From: Oscillospiraceae bacterium
GTDB lineage: Bacteria; Bacillota; Clostridia; Oscillospirales; CAG-272
Direction of reading: 5' to 3'
Assembly (NCBI GenBank): GCA_015064685.1
Contig: SVRT01000002.1
Coordinates: 90,768 to 154,767 of the forward strand
DNA: 64,000 bases
Shown here: positions 42,063-51,076 of the stretch, in pieces
How the letters are laid out: each line of letters begins with the position of its first letter
Numbering within the stretch: position 1 is the first letter of the stretch
The notes under the pieces: model-generated
What the model was told of the DNA's origin: nothing
The model's database searches: none
Seen by the model: only the letters and a program-made list of their open reading frames with translations
Made by a program: the position numbers and the translations under genes

Positions 42063-45000
42063 ATGAAAAACACAACAAAAAAGATCGTTTCCAGTGTTAT
42101 TGCACTCGCACTTTCTTTTCTCATGCTCATCGGCACGACTTGGGCATGGTTTACAGACAGTGTAACAAGCGCAGGAAATAAGATCCAGGCAGGAAACCTC
42201 AAGCTTGATCTTGAACTTCTTGATCAAGAGACAGGCGTATGGAATTCCATCAAGGACAGTAAAGAACCCCTCTTTACACACGAGAATTGGGAACCCGGCT
42301 ATACCGACGTAACCATTCTTAAGGTAGAGAACGAGGGAAGCCTTGCTCTCAAATGGGAGGCAAGATTTGTCTCTGCGAACGGTGTATCCAAGCTCGCAGA
42401 AGCGATCGACGTCTACGTAAAGCCCAGCGAGACTGAATTGTCCTATCCCGCAGGCAGAGATGAGATCACCGCTGCAAACGGCTGGGAAATGGTTGGCTCA
42501 CTTGACAAATTTATTGACACACTTTCAGATACAACCTACGGAGACCTTCTCCCGGGTAAGTGCGCATACCTCGGTATCGCTCTCAAGATGAGAGAGAATG
42601 CAGGCAACGAGTACCAGAATCTCACACTCGGCGCATTTGATATTCTCATCGTTGCAACTCAAAAGGCATATGAATCAGACGACCTCGGCGACGATTATGA
42701 CAATAATGCAGAATGGCCCGAGTTCGAGATGAACTTCGAGACAACAAAGTCTCTTGACGGCGTTGCAACACTCTATAACGAGCTTGCCGAGGATGTAATC
42801 ATCCGTCACGAGGCAACAGGCGCGTATGCGGTCGTTCCCGCGGGCGTAAAGCTTAAGGATGGCGCAACCGAGCTCAAGTTCTCGGGTAAGTCCTTAGCAA
42901 CGGGCGGAACCATCTCCGACTCCGCGAGAAACTACGATATCCACATCGAGGGAATCGCTGATGATAACACCAAGTGCATCACCGTCTACATAGGCGCGAT
43001 CCTTCCCGCAAACCTCGCTGATACAGCGCTCAAGCTCTACCACGAGGACACTCTTATGACGAGAGTCAATAGCGTATCCGATTTCGCTATGAACAACCAG
43101 TTCACCTACGATCCCGCAACGGGCGCAGTAGTCCTCTACGTCGATAACTTCTCAGTCTTCTCGGCAGTGCAGTCAAATGCTGACGAGTGGGACGGCACGT
43201 CCGACACAACCTGGTATAACGAAAACGATACCGAGTTCACTCTCACAACCGCAGAGCAATTCGCAGGCTTCAGAGACCTCGTTGACGGCGGAAATACCTT
43301 CGCAGGTAAGACTGTTAAGCTCGGCGCAGACATTGACCTCGCAGACAAGCCCTTCGACCCCATCGGCTTTGGTTATTACGACGATGATAATTCTGACGGC
43401 AAGACAAACTATAGCGTCTTCATGGGTACCTTCGACGGTGCAGGTCGTACCATCTACAACCTCTACGAGAATTGCTGGGAGCTTGACCCCGATAAGACAA
43501 ACTACAGCACCTACACATACAGCACCGCGGGCGCAGGACTCTTCGCATCCATCAAGGACGCAACCATTAAGAACCTCGCTGTAAGCGGCGCAGAGATCGT
43601 TTTCGAATGCGTAGATATGGGCGTAGTCGTTGGCTACGCGCAGGGAACCTGCCACTTTGAAAATATAGTTGTAACAGACTCCAACATCGCAAACTATAAC
43701 CGCTACACAGGCGGCGTAGTCGGTGAGGTAAGCTACGGTCCTTACGGCATCGATACAAGCCTTGGCTACAGCCACACCTTCAAGAATGTCACCGTCGACT
43801 CCTCTGTTAAGGTCTCAGGCCTTTGGGGATCATTCGGCTGCGGAATGGGCGGTGTTATCGGCGGTAAGTGGGGCGATGCAACCGTTAAGATGGAGAACGT
43901 TATCTCCGCTGCAGAGATGGACGTCTACAACGACGTCGTATCCGCATACCAGTGGTATGCATTCCGCGGATGCGGTATGCTTATCGGACATACCGAGGAG
44001 CCTTATTCCGACGGTAGACACTCGGGCAACGCGACAGCAAGCTTCCTTACCTGCGAAAACGTCAAGGTCTACTACGGCGATTGGGTAAATTACCACTACT
44101 ATGAATTTGAAGACCAGGATAACGCAACAGGTCGGAGTTATCCTTGGGTAAGAGCCGAGGAAGGCGAGTATTGCGACCCATTCTCTAACATCAGATACGG
44201 CGTTCCCACCCACGAAGGCGTAAAGGTCAGCGACCTTACCGAGGAAGAACTCACGGCAGTAGCAACCGACTATACCCCCATCGTCTTCGACCAGCTCTAC
44301 GGCGCCGACCGCGGTATGTACGGTACCGCCACGCACGAGGGTGTAACTGTAAACAAAACGAACGTAAAAACCGTTTATATTCACAATAATGAATCTTGGA
44401 CCAATCTCAAACTTGATTATTGGTATAAGAATGGCGAAGACACTTGGACAAACCTCCTTGAATCCATTGTTCTTACCCCTGTTGAAGGCGAAACCGATAT
44501 CTATAAGCTTCAAATTCCTCATTATGCAGATAGCTTTAAGATTACTGGTGACAATAATAAGGAAATCACCTTCCGTCTTATTGATGTAGCAAATAACGGA
44601 TTCTATACCCTTGAAGGAACACATACACATGATTTCAGCGTTAATGACAAATGCATTTGCGGATGTATAAAAGCAACGCTTAACATTAAGAATTATGCGG
44701 AAGCAAACAGTTGGGAAAACGGTGAACAATATGCAGAAATCGTTATTAATAGTGATATTGAAGTAACCGCCAGCTCCAACGGAAATAATGCTAAGTATTA
44801 TACTAGCGGAAATAACTGGAGAATTTATCAAAGTGATAGTGGAACATTTAAGATATCTTCCACAAGCGGAAACATCATTTCTGTTAAGGTAACTTATAGT
44901 TTTGGCAATACAGGTATTCTTACATTAGGCAATGAACAAATAAATTCAGAAGCAGTAGTTGAGGTAAATGACGTTTCCGCAACGTTTGGTGTAGGTAATA

Positions 45001-46592
45001 CCGGAAGTGCTACTAACGGTCAAGTTAGAATAACCGCTATTGAAGTAATTTACTCAACAGCACTTGCATGTGAGCACAAACAAATTACAACTGAAACAAA
45101 GAGTCCTACTTGCACAGAATCTGGATACACAGCTAAAAAGTGCGTTGAATGTGGAAAGATAATTGAAAAGGATGCTGGTGATCCTGCAACAGGTCACTCT
45201 TATAGCGGAGAAGTTACTAAGCAACCGACCTGTACAGAACAAGGATTAACGACCTTTACTTGTGCAAAATGTCAATCAAGCTATCAAGAAAAAATCTCTG
45301 CAACAGGACATACGGATGTTACTACCGATAACGACCACAGATGTGATGTTTGTGGTACTGAAAATGTGACAGAACACGATTACACTGACGGTGTTTGTAA
45401 TTGTGGTGCAGAGGAACCTAGTTTAGAACCCGAGCATACATGCGAAAGCATATGTAGTACATGTAAAAAATGTACTGATAAAGAATGCAACGACGCCGCA
45501 TGTGCCGACAAGTGCGTTTGCTCGACTGACACACCGGCAACTCCTACTTGGGAAAAAGTTGATCTAGCTGATATCCAATCCACCGACGTTGTTATTATTG
45601 TTTGGACTAAAGTAACCGAATCATGGGCAATGTCCAATGACAATGGTACAGGTTCTGCGCCTGCCGCCGTCAAAGTAACAGTCGATGGTAACAATTTGAC
45701 TGGCACAATTACTGACAATATCAAGTGGAACATTTCCAACGATAATGGCTATTTAACTATCTATCCCAACGGAACTACTGAAACATGGCTCTACTGTACA
45801 AATACGAATAACGGAGTTCGTGTAGGTACAAATGCTAATAATAAAGTATTTACCATCGATGCATCAAGCGGCTATCTTAAAAATACGGCAACAGAACGTT
45901 ATCTTGGTGTCTATACAACAAATCCTGATGTTCGTTGTTACACTAATACAACGGGAAATACTGCTGGACAGACACTTTCCTTCTATAAATGTTCCGGCTC
46001 CGAAGGTGGAGAAGAAACAACTCCTTGCGAACACACCAACATAATCACAACAACAGTAGATGCAACTTGCACAGAAGCAGGTTCTACCACCGTAACTTGT
46101 GATGATTGCGGTGAAACCATTAGCTCTGAAGTAATCGAAGCAACAGGCCACCAATATGAAAATGGTATCTGCTCTGTCTGTGATGCTAAAGAATCCGCAT
46201 CACTATCAAATGCAACCTTAAGTTTTACAGACAGTACATCTCGTACTGAATTCAGTACTTTGAAACAGGTATGGGTACAAAACGGTATAACATTTACAAA
46301 TAACAAGTCATCGAGTACAAATAATGTTGCAGACTATTCTAACCCCGTTCGTTTGTATGCAAATTCTGAGGTAATTGTTAAGGGGGCAGGCATGACGGAA
46401 ATCGTTTTCGATTGTAATAGCTCATCTTATGCTACAGCACTTCAGAATTCTATTGGAACTGTAGACGGTGCAAACGTAACTATCAGCAGCGACAAAGTAA
46501 CTGTTACATTTGATTCTGCACGTGATAGTTTTACCATTGCAAAAGTTACTGCACAGGTCAGAATTGATTCCATTACAGTTAACCCCCAGTAA
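42063..46592 (+). CDS. Giant secreted protein with SipW-type signal and mosaic repeat modules
   Basis: This 1509-aa protein begins with a SipW-dependent signal (SFLMLIGTTWAWFTDSVTSAGN), as in TasA/camelysin fibre proteins. A TasA-like domain fills about residues 25-220. Next comes a GLUG-like right-handed repeat region (FAGKTVKLGADIDLA, FMGTFDGAGRTIYNLYEN). From about residue 760 there is a CBM26-like unit (YIHNNESWTNLKLDYWYK), followed by beta modules separated by Cys/His units (SPTCTESGYTAKKCVECGK). Codon use changes near 44340: the first half favours C-ending codons, the second is A/T-rich. There is no C-terminal anchor and no SipW gene in the window. I use the ATG at 42063 since the ORF-track start overlaps the promoter. 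Probably a matrix or fibre protein. Confidence 0.8.
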   Translation: MKNTTKKIVSSVIALALSFLMLIGTTWAWFTDSVTSAGNKIQAGNLKLDLELLDQETGVWNSIKDSKEPLFTHENWEPGYTDVTILKVENEGSLALKWEARFVSANGVSKLAEAIDVYVKPSETELSYPAGRDEITAANGWEMVGSLDKFIDTLSDTTYGDLLPGKCAYLGIALKMRENAGNEYQNLTLGAFDILIVATQKAYESDDLGDDYDNNAEWPEFEMNFETTKSLDGVATLYNELAEDVIIRHEATGAYAVVPAGVKLKDGATELKFSGKSLATGGTISDSARNYDIHIEGIADDNTKCITVYIGAILPANLADTALKLYHEDTLMTRVNSVSDFAMNNQFTYDPATGAVVLYVDNFSVFSAVQSNADEWDGTSDTTWYNENDTEFTLTTAEQFAGFRDLVDGGNTFAGKTVKLGADIDLADKPFDPIGFGYYDDDNSDGKTNYSVFMGTFDGAGRTIYNLYENCWELDPDKTNYSTYTYSTAGAGLFASIKDATIKNLAVSGAEIVFECVDMGVVVGYAQGTCHFENIVVTDSNIANYNRYTGGVVGEVSYGPYGIDTSLGYSHTFKNVTVDSSVKVSGLWGSFGCGMGGVIGGKWGDATVKMENVISAAEMDVYNDVVSAYQWYAFRGCGMLIGHTEEPYSDGRHSGNATASFLTCENVKVYYGDWVNYHYYEFEDQDNATGRSYPWVRAEEGEYCDPFSNIRYGVPTHEGVKVSDLTEEELTAVATDYTPIVFDQLYGADRGMYGTATHEGVTVNKTNVKTVYIHNNESWTNLKLDYWYKNGEDTWTNLLESIVLTPVEGETDIYKLQIPHYADSFKITGDNNKEITFRLIDVANNGFYTLEGTHTHDFSVNDKCICGCIKATLNIKNYAEANSWENGEQYAEIVINSDIEVTASSNGNNAKYYTSGNNWRIYQSDSGTFKISSTSGNIISVKVTYSFGNTGILTLGNEQINSEAVVEVNDVSATFGVGNTGSATNGQVRITAIEVIYSTALACEHKQITTETKSPTCTESGYTAKKCVECGKIIEKDAGDPATGHSYSGEVTKQPTCTEQGLTTFTCAKCQSSYQEKISATGHTDVTTDNDHRCDVCGTENVTEHDYTDGVCNCGAEEPSLEPEHTCESICSTCKKCTDKECNDAACADKCVCSTDTPATPTWEKVDLADIQSTDVVIIVWTKVTESWAMSNDNGTGSAPAAVKVTVDGNNLTGTITDNIKWNISNDNGYLTIYPNGTTETWLYCTNTNNGVRVGTNANNKVFTIDASSGYLKNTATERYLGVYTTNPDVRCYTNTTGNTAGQTLSFYKCSGSEGGEETTPCEHTNIITTTVDATCTEAGSTTVTCDDCGETISSEVIEATGHQYENGICSVCDAKESASLSNATLSFTDSTSRTEFSTLKQVWVQNGITFTNNKSSSTNNVADYSNPVRLYANSEVIVKGAGMTEIVFDCNSSSYATALQNSIGTVDGANVTISSDKVTVTFDSARDSFTIAKVTAQVRIDSITVNPQ

Positions 46593-46605
46593 AAGACACA
46601 TTCCC

Positions 46606-46634
46606 AGCACGCGCCTTCGGGCGCGTGCTTTTTT
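46606..46634 (+). terminator. Terminator after the SipW-type protein gene
   Basis: AGCACGCGCC, a TTCG loop and GGCGCGTGCT form a perfect 10-bp stem followed by T-run. Confidence 0.93.
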
Positions 46635-46742
46635 CATCCTTAACACACAAATGCCAAAAGGCCCGACAACAAATCCCAGCCATTTTAAGATCCCAAACCT
46701 GTAAATGAACCATAAATAAATTAATAAAATGTAAATATCCGC

Positions 46743-46771
46743 TTGCATTTTTTCACATTTAGTGTTATAAT
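46743..46771 (+). promoter_or_regulatory. Promoter for the malQ-pullulanase-galactanase-amylase operon
   Basis: TTGCAT (46743-46748) and TATAAT (46766-46771) are 17 bases apart, about 55 bases before malQ. Confidence 0.75.
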
Positions 46772-46825
46772 CACAATAGCATAATGTGCAAAATATATAA
46801 ATCTCAACAGAAAGGGTGAACAACT

Positions 46826-48319
46826 TTGGAAAATTACACCAAAAACTTTGGATTCAAACACAAAAGCGGCATTTTGATGCCGATAAGCAGCCTCCCGTCA
46901 AAATACGGAATCGGATCGTTTGGCAAATCAGCCTACGATTTTATCGATTTTCTTGATAAAACAGGTCAGAAATGTTGGCAGGTACTGCCGCTCAACCCCA
47001 CCTCGTACGGAGACAGCCCCTACCAGTCTCCTGCGTCCGCGGCAGGCAACCCTTATTTTATTGATCTTGATATCCTCGTCAAAAAGCATCTTCTTACCAA
47101 AGAAGAGGTGCTTGCTCTCAAGAACGACTCAAAAAAGATCGATTATGGCTGGCTCTTCAACACTCGATACAGCGCGTTGAGAACTGCTCACTCGCGCTTC
47201 GTTGAAAACAAGGAGTATAAGGCATTCCTCAAGGCAAATGCATCTTGGGTAGAGGACTACGCGCTCTTTATGGCACTCAAGATCCACTATAATTACTGTC
47301 AGTGGACTCTCTGGGCAGACGAGCATCGCGACTACTCAAAGGCTCAGCTTTGCAAGGACGAATTCGAGACAGAGATGTCATTTTGGCGTTGGGTTCAGTT
47401 CGAATTTTCAGCTCAGTGGCAGAATATAGTAAAATACGCGCACTCAAAGGATATCGTCATTATCGGCGATATGCCTATATACGTCGCACACGACAGTATG
47501 GACGTTTGGGCATCGCCCGAGCAGTTCCTGCTTGATGAAAACTTCAATCCCACGGTCGTTGCAGGATGTCCTCCCGACGGATATTCTCCCGACGGTCAGC
47601 TTTGGGGCAATCCTATCTATAATTGGGCTCTTATGAAGGAGCAGGGCTTTAGCTGGTGGATCAAGAGAGTTGGCTCTGCATTCCGTCTCTACGATATCCT
47701 CAGAATCGACCATTTCCGCGGCTTTGCAGGCTATTACAACATCCCGCACGGCGATAGCACCGCAAGAAACGGCAAATGGGATTCCGCACCCGGAATCGAG
47801 CTTTTCGAAGCTATCGGAAACAAATATCCCAAGTCCAAGATCATCGCAGAGGACCTCGGATTTATCACAGACGACGTCCGCGAGCTTCTCGTAAAGACCG
47901 GATTCCCCGGAATGAAGATGCTCCAATTCGGCGTTTACAAGGATGATGACGAGTATATGCCCAGAATGTTTACAACACCCAACTGTGTTGTATATCCTTC
48001 CTCCCACGACTCCGACTGCACTTATACCTGGCTTTGTGAGCTTCCCGAGGATGCAAAGGCGAGATTAGCTCGCGAATGCCCGAGAAACACAAAGCAGCCA
48101 AGAACCTATGACGTTATCGAGCTTGCGCTCGGAAGCATCGCAAACCTTGCCATTATTCCTATGCAGGACTATCTTGTTCTCTCAAATGAAGAGGGAAGAA
48201 TGAATACCCCCTCAACCGCTTCGGGCAACTGGGGCTGGAGAATCAGCTCAAGATACAACACCGAAAGCCTTAGAAACAAGATCCGCGCTCTCACAGTTAA
48301 GACCAAGCGCCAGAAATAA
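46826..48319 (+). CDS. malQ: 4-alpha-glucanotransferase (amylomaltase, GH77)
   Basis: This 497-aa cytoplasmic enzyme shuffles alpha-1,4-glucans, helping to use imported maltodextrins. GH77 marks are SGILMPISSLPSKYGIGSFG, GDMPIYVAHDS, RIDHFRGFAGYY (nucleophile Asp), IIAEDLGFIT (acid/base Glu) and SSHDSDCTYTW (transition-state Asp; commonly GTHDNDT). The gene starts with TTG, seven bases after AAAGGGTGA; no better ATG exists nearby. It heads a four-gene operon of alpha-glucan and galactan enzymes. Confidence 0.95.
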   Translation: MENYTKNFGFKHKSGILMPISSLPSKYGIGSFGKSAYDFIDFLDKTGQKCWQVLPLNPTSYGDSPYQSPASAAGNPYFIDLDILVKKHLLTKEEVLALKNDSKKIDYGWLFNTRYSALRTAHSRFVENKEYKAFLKANASWVEDYALFMALKIHYNYCQWTLWADEHRDYSKAQLCKDEFETEMSFWRWVQFEFSAQWQNIVKYAHSKDIVIIGDMPIYVAHDSMDVWASPEQFLLDENFNPTVVAGCPPDGYSPDGQLWGNPIYNWALMKEQGFSWWIKRVGSAFRLYDILRIDHFRGFAGYYNIPHGDSTARNGKWDSAPGIELFEAIGNKYPKSKIIAEDLGFITDDVRELLVKTGFPGMKMLQFGVYKDDDEYMPRMFTTPNCVVYPSSHDSDCTYTWLCELPEDAKARLARECPRNTKQPRTYDVIELALGSIANLAIIPMQDYLVLSNEEGRMNTPSTASGNWGWRISSRYNTESLRNKIRALTVKTKRQK

Positions 48320-48344
48320 AACTTTATAGGATAGGAGAAGAATT

Positions 48345-51065
48345 ATGAAAAAATATATCAGAATTCTTTGCTTGACACTCGTAATTATTATGTCTTTTTC
48401 GGTTATACTGACATCATGTACAAATACCGACAAGGGCAATGAAACCTCGCCCGAAACAAACACAGAAGCCCCCACAGAGGGCTCTAACGACGAAAAGGAA
48501 ACCACTCCGGAGCATAACTATCCTGATTACGAATACCAACTTCCTCTCGAGAACGGTTACAACCAGCTAACCCTTTACTGGAACTACAACGGCACGTATG
48601 AAAACTGTGACGTTTGGATCTGGTGGGGAGACAAGGCTGGACGGGGATATCTTTTCCACGAATGTGAATACGGCGCAAAGGTAGTCATTAACGTTCCCGA
48701 GGACGTGACCGAGGTCGGATTTATCGTCCGTAAGGACTGCTCTGAGCCCGGCGGCAGCTCCTGGGGTTCAGCCACCAAGGACTACGATCAGGACAGATTT
48801 GCGATCATCGAAGGTAAGGAAACTGTAATCTACCTCAAATCCGGTGACGCATCACAGTATAAGAGCAATGATGGGGGAAAGACTCTCGAAATGATAAAGA
48901 AGTTCTCAATTGCCGGAATGGCAGACGCGCACAAAATTGAATATAAGGTAACTCCCAAGGTAACTATCTCAGACCTAAGCCAGGTCAAGGTCTACGAGGG
49001 AGAAAGAGAGATCAAGGTCGCATCTGTCTCCACTCTCGGCAGATCCGCAGCATCAGGCTACATTGAGGTTGAAGAAAGCCTTGATCTTGCAAAGAATTAC
49101 AGAGTTGAGATAGAAGGCTACGGCTCTAAGACAGTTGTTCCAACAACAATATTTGACAGCGATTATTTCGCTGAAAACTTCCACTATGACGGCACCGACC
49201 TCGGTAACGTCATAAACGGTGACACAACCACCTTCAAGGTCTGGGCGCCCACCGCATCCAAGGTCGTTCTCAATCTCTACAGCGACGGTCACACAGACTC
49301 TCTTATAAAGAGCGTAGATATGGTTCTCGGTGAAAAGGGTGTCTGGTCACACACCGAGAATTGCGGACACGGCACGTATTACACTTACACAGTAACAACT
49401 TCCGTAGGAACCCAGACGGCAACAGACCCCTATGCAAAGTCTGCAGGCGTTAACGGAAACAGAAGTATGGTCGTTGACCTCTCGCTTACAAATCCCGAGG
49501 GATGGGAAAGCACAAGCTTCACTTCAGACATCGATAGCTATTCCGATGCTGTGATCTGGGAAGTACACGTAAGAGACTTCTCAAATAAGATTGCATCCTC
49601 ACAGTATAAGGGCAAATATCTTGCATTTACCGAGCGCGGTCTTGTCAACGAGCATGGCACCCCCGTTGGAGTTGACTATCTTGTTGAGCTTGGAATTACA
49701 CACGTGCATCTTCTTCCCGTATACGACTACGCAACAGTTGATGAATCAAATCCAGATGCTGAATTCAACTGGGGATACGATCCCAAGAACTACAACGTAC
49801 CCGAGGGAAGCTATTCCACCGATCCTTATAACGGTGAGGTCAGAATCAAAGAATTCAAGCAGATGGTGATGGCTCTTCACGCAGCAGGTATCGGTGTTGT
49901 TATGGACGTTGTTTATAACCATACCTACGATGCAAACAGCTCGTTTAACAGAATTGTTCCTTATTACTATTACAGATATACCAATACAGGCGCTAACTCA
50001 TCTGCAAGCGGCTGCGGAAACGATACCGCGTCCGAGAGATATATGTACGGTAAGTTTATGGTCGAATCTACCTCGTATTGGGTAAGCGAGTATAAGCTTG
50101 ACGGACTTCGCTTCGACCTTATGGGTCTCCACGATCTTGAAACCATGCAAGAGGTTGAAAATGCAGTTCATACGATCAATCCCAAGGCGATCATTTACGG
50201 TGAGGGCTGGACAATGGGATCGACTATCGACGGAAGCAAGCAGGCAAATCAGTCCAATATAAGCGAAATAGTTCCCGCAGACGGCGCAATCGGTGGAATT
50301 GCCGTATTTAACGATGCCATCAGAGACGGACTCAAGGGAAGTGTATTTGACAAAGCATCCAAGGGATATATCAGCGGCGCTTATAAGGCAAATACGTCCA
50401 AGGTTGTATTCGGAATCAAGGGCGGTACAGGAACAGGTATCGGTTGGGCAGTTGATAACGCTATGGTCATCAACTACATGAGCGCACACGATAACAACAC
50501 TCTCTGGGATAAGCTTCTACTCTCGAATCCTGATGATAGCGATGACAATCGCAACAAGATGAACAATCTCGGTGCGGCAATCATTATGATCTCCAAGGGA
50601 ACACCGTTCTGGCAGGCAGGAGAGGAAATGCTCCGAACAAAGGACGGCGATGAGAACAGCTACAAGTCCAGTGATGCTATCAATAATATCGATTGGAGTG
50701 TTCTTGCGGAAGGTAATAGAGAATATTCAACTATGCTCTATTATAAGGGCCTTATCGAGATGCGCAAAGCATACGGTATCTTTACAAACGTAAGTGCTCA
50801 GATCACCCATGTCGAAACGGGAAGCGGATTGCTTGTTGTTTCCTTTGACGACGGTCAGGGTGGAAAAGCAATGGCGGTCATCAATCCTCATAAGACAACT
50901 CTTCCTTATAATCTTGAAGGTGAGTGGAATCTCATAGCCGACGGAACCGGCGCAGGCGCGCAGGCAATAGCACGCGAAAACGGAAGCGTTTCTGTCGACT
51001 CGTTAAGTGTAAGAATTTACGTAAATGACGCGATCCTCGTAAGCTCCGATAATACAGCTAACTGA
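48345..51065 (+). CDS. pulA: Surface lipoprotein type I pullulanase (GH13)
   Basis: This 906-aa protein has a lipoprotein signal (ILTSC). An N-terminal CBM41-like starch-binding domain (YPDYEYQLPLENGYNQLTLYWNYNG) precedes a linking Ig-like region and a CBM48-like domain (TTFKVWAPTASKVVLNLY). The catalytic barrel has the type I hallmark FNWGYDPKNYNVPEGSY and GH13 regions VVMDVVYNHT, DGLRFDLMG (nucleophile), IYGEGW (acid/base) and MSAHDNNTL. It removes alpha-1,6 branches from pullulan and starch outside the cell. It lies 25 bases after malQ. Confidence 0.94.
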   Translation: MKKYIRILCLTLVIIMSFSVILTSCTNTDKGNETSPETNTEAPTEGSNDEKETTPEHNYPDYEYQLPLENGYNQLTLYWNYNGTYENCDVWIWWGDKAGRGYLFHECEYGAKVVINVPEDVTEVGFIVRKDCSEPGGSSWGSATKDYDQDRFAIIEGKETVIYLKSGDASQYKSNDGGKTLEMIKKFSIAGMADAHKIEYKVTPKVTISDLSQVKVYEGEREIKVASVSTLGRSAASGYIEVEESLDLAKNYRVEIEGYGSKTVVPTTIFDSDYFAENFHYDGTDLGNVINGDTTTFKVWAPTASKVVLNLYSDGHTDSLIKSVDMVLGEKGVWSHTENCGHGTYYTYTVTTSVGTQTATDPYAKSAGVNGNRSMVVDLSLTNPEGWESTSFTSDIDSYSDAVIWEVHVRDFSNKIASSQYKGKYLAFTERGLVNEHGTPVGVDYLVELGITHVHLLPVYDYATVDESNPDAEFNWGYDPKNYNVPEGSYSTDPYNGEVRIKEFKQMVMALHAAGIGVVMDVVYNHTYDANSSFNRIVPYYYYRYTNTGANSSASGCGNDTASERYMYGKFMVESTSYWVSEYKLDGLRFDLMGLHDLETMQEVENAVHTINPKAIIYGEGWTMGSTIDGSKQANQSNISEIVPADGAIGGIAVFNDAIRDGLKGSVFDKASKGYISGAYKANTSKVVFGIKGGTGTGIGWAVDNAMVINYMSAHDNNTLWDKLLLSNPDDSDDNRNKMNNLGAAIIMISKGTPFWQAGEEMLRTKDGDENSYKSSDAINNIDWSVLAEGNREYSTMLYYKGLIEMRKAYGIFTNVSAQITHVETGSGLLVVSFDDGQGGKAMAVINPHKTTLPYNLEGEWNLIADGTGAGAQAIARENGSVSVDSLSVRIYVNDAILVSSDNTAN

Positions 51066-51076
51066 TAGGAGGATTT

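Noticed and set aside
43830-44831. 333-aa ORF on the minus strand
   Set aside because: It lies wholly inside the SipW-type protein gene and has low-complexity Cys/Val content typical of antisense reading.
46422-46823. Minus-strand ORF with hydrophobic stretch FGILKWLGFVVGPFGICVLR
   Set aside because: The stretch looked membrane-like, but the frame crosses a terminator hairpin and the end of another gene and has no start signal.
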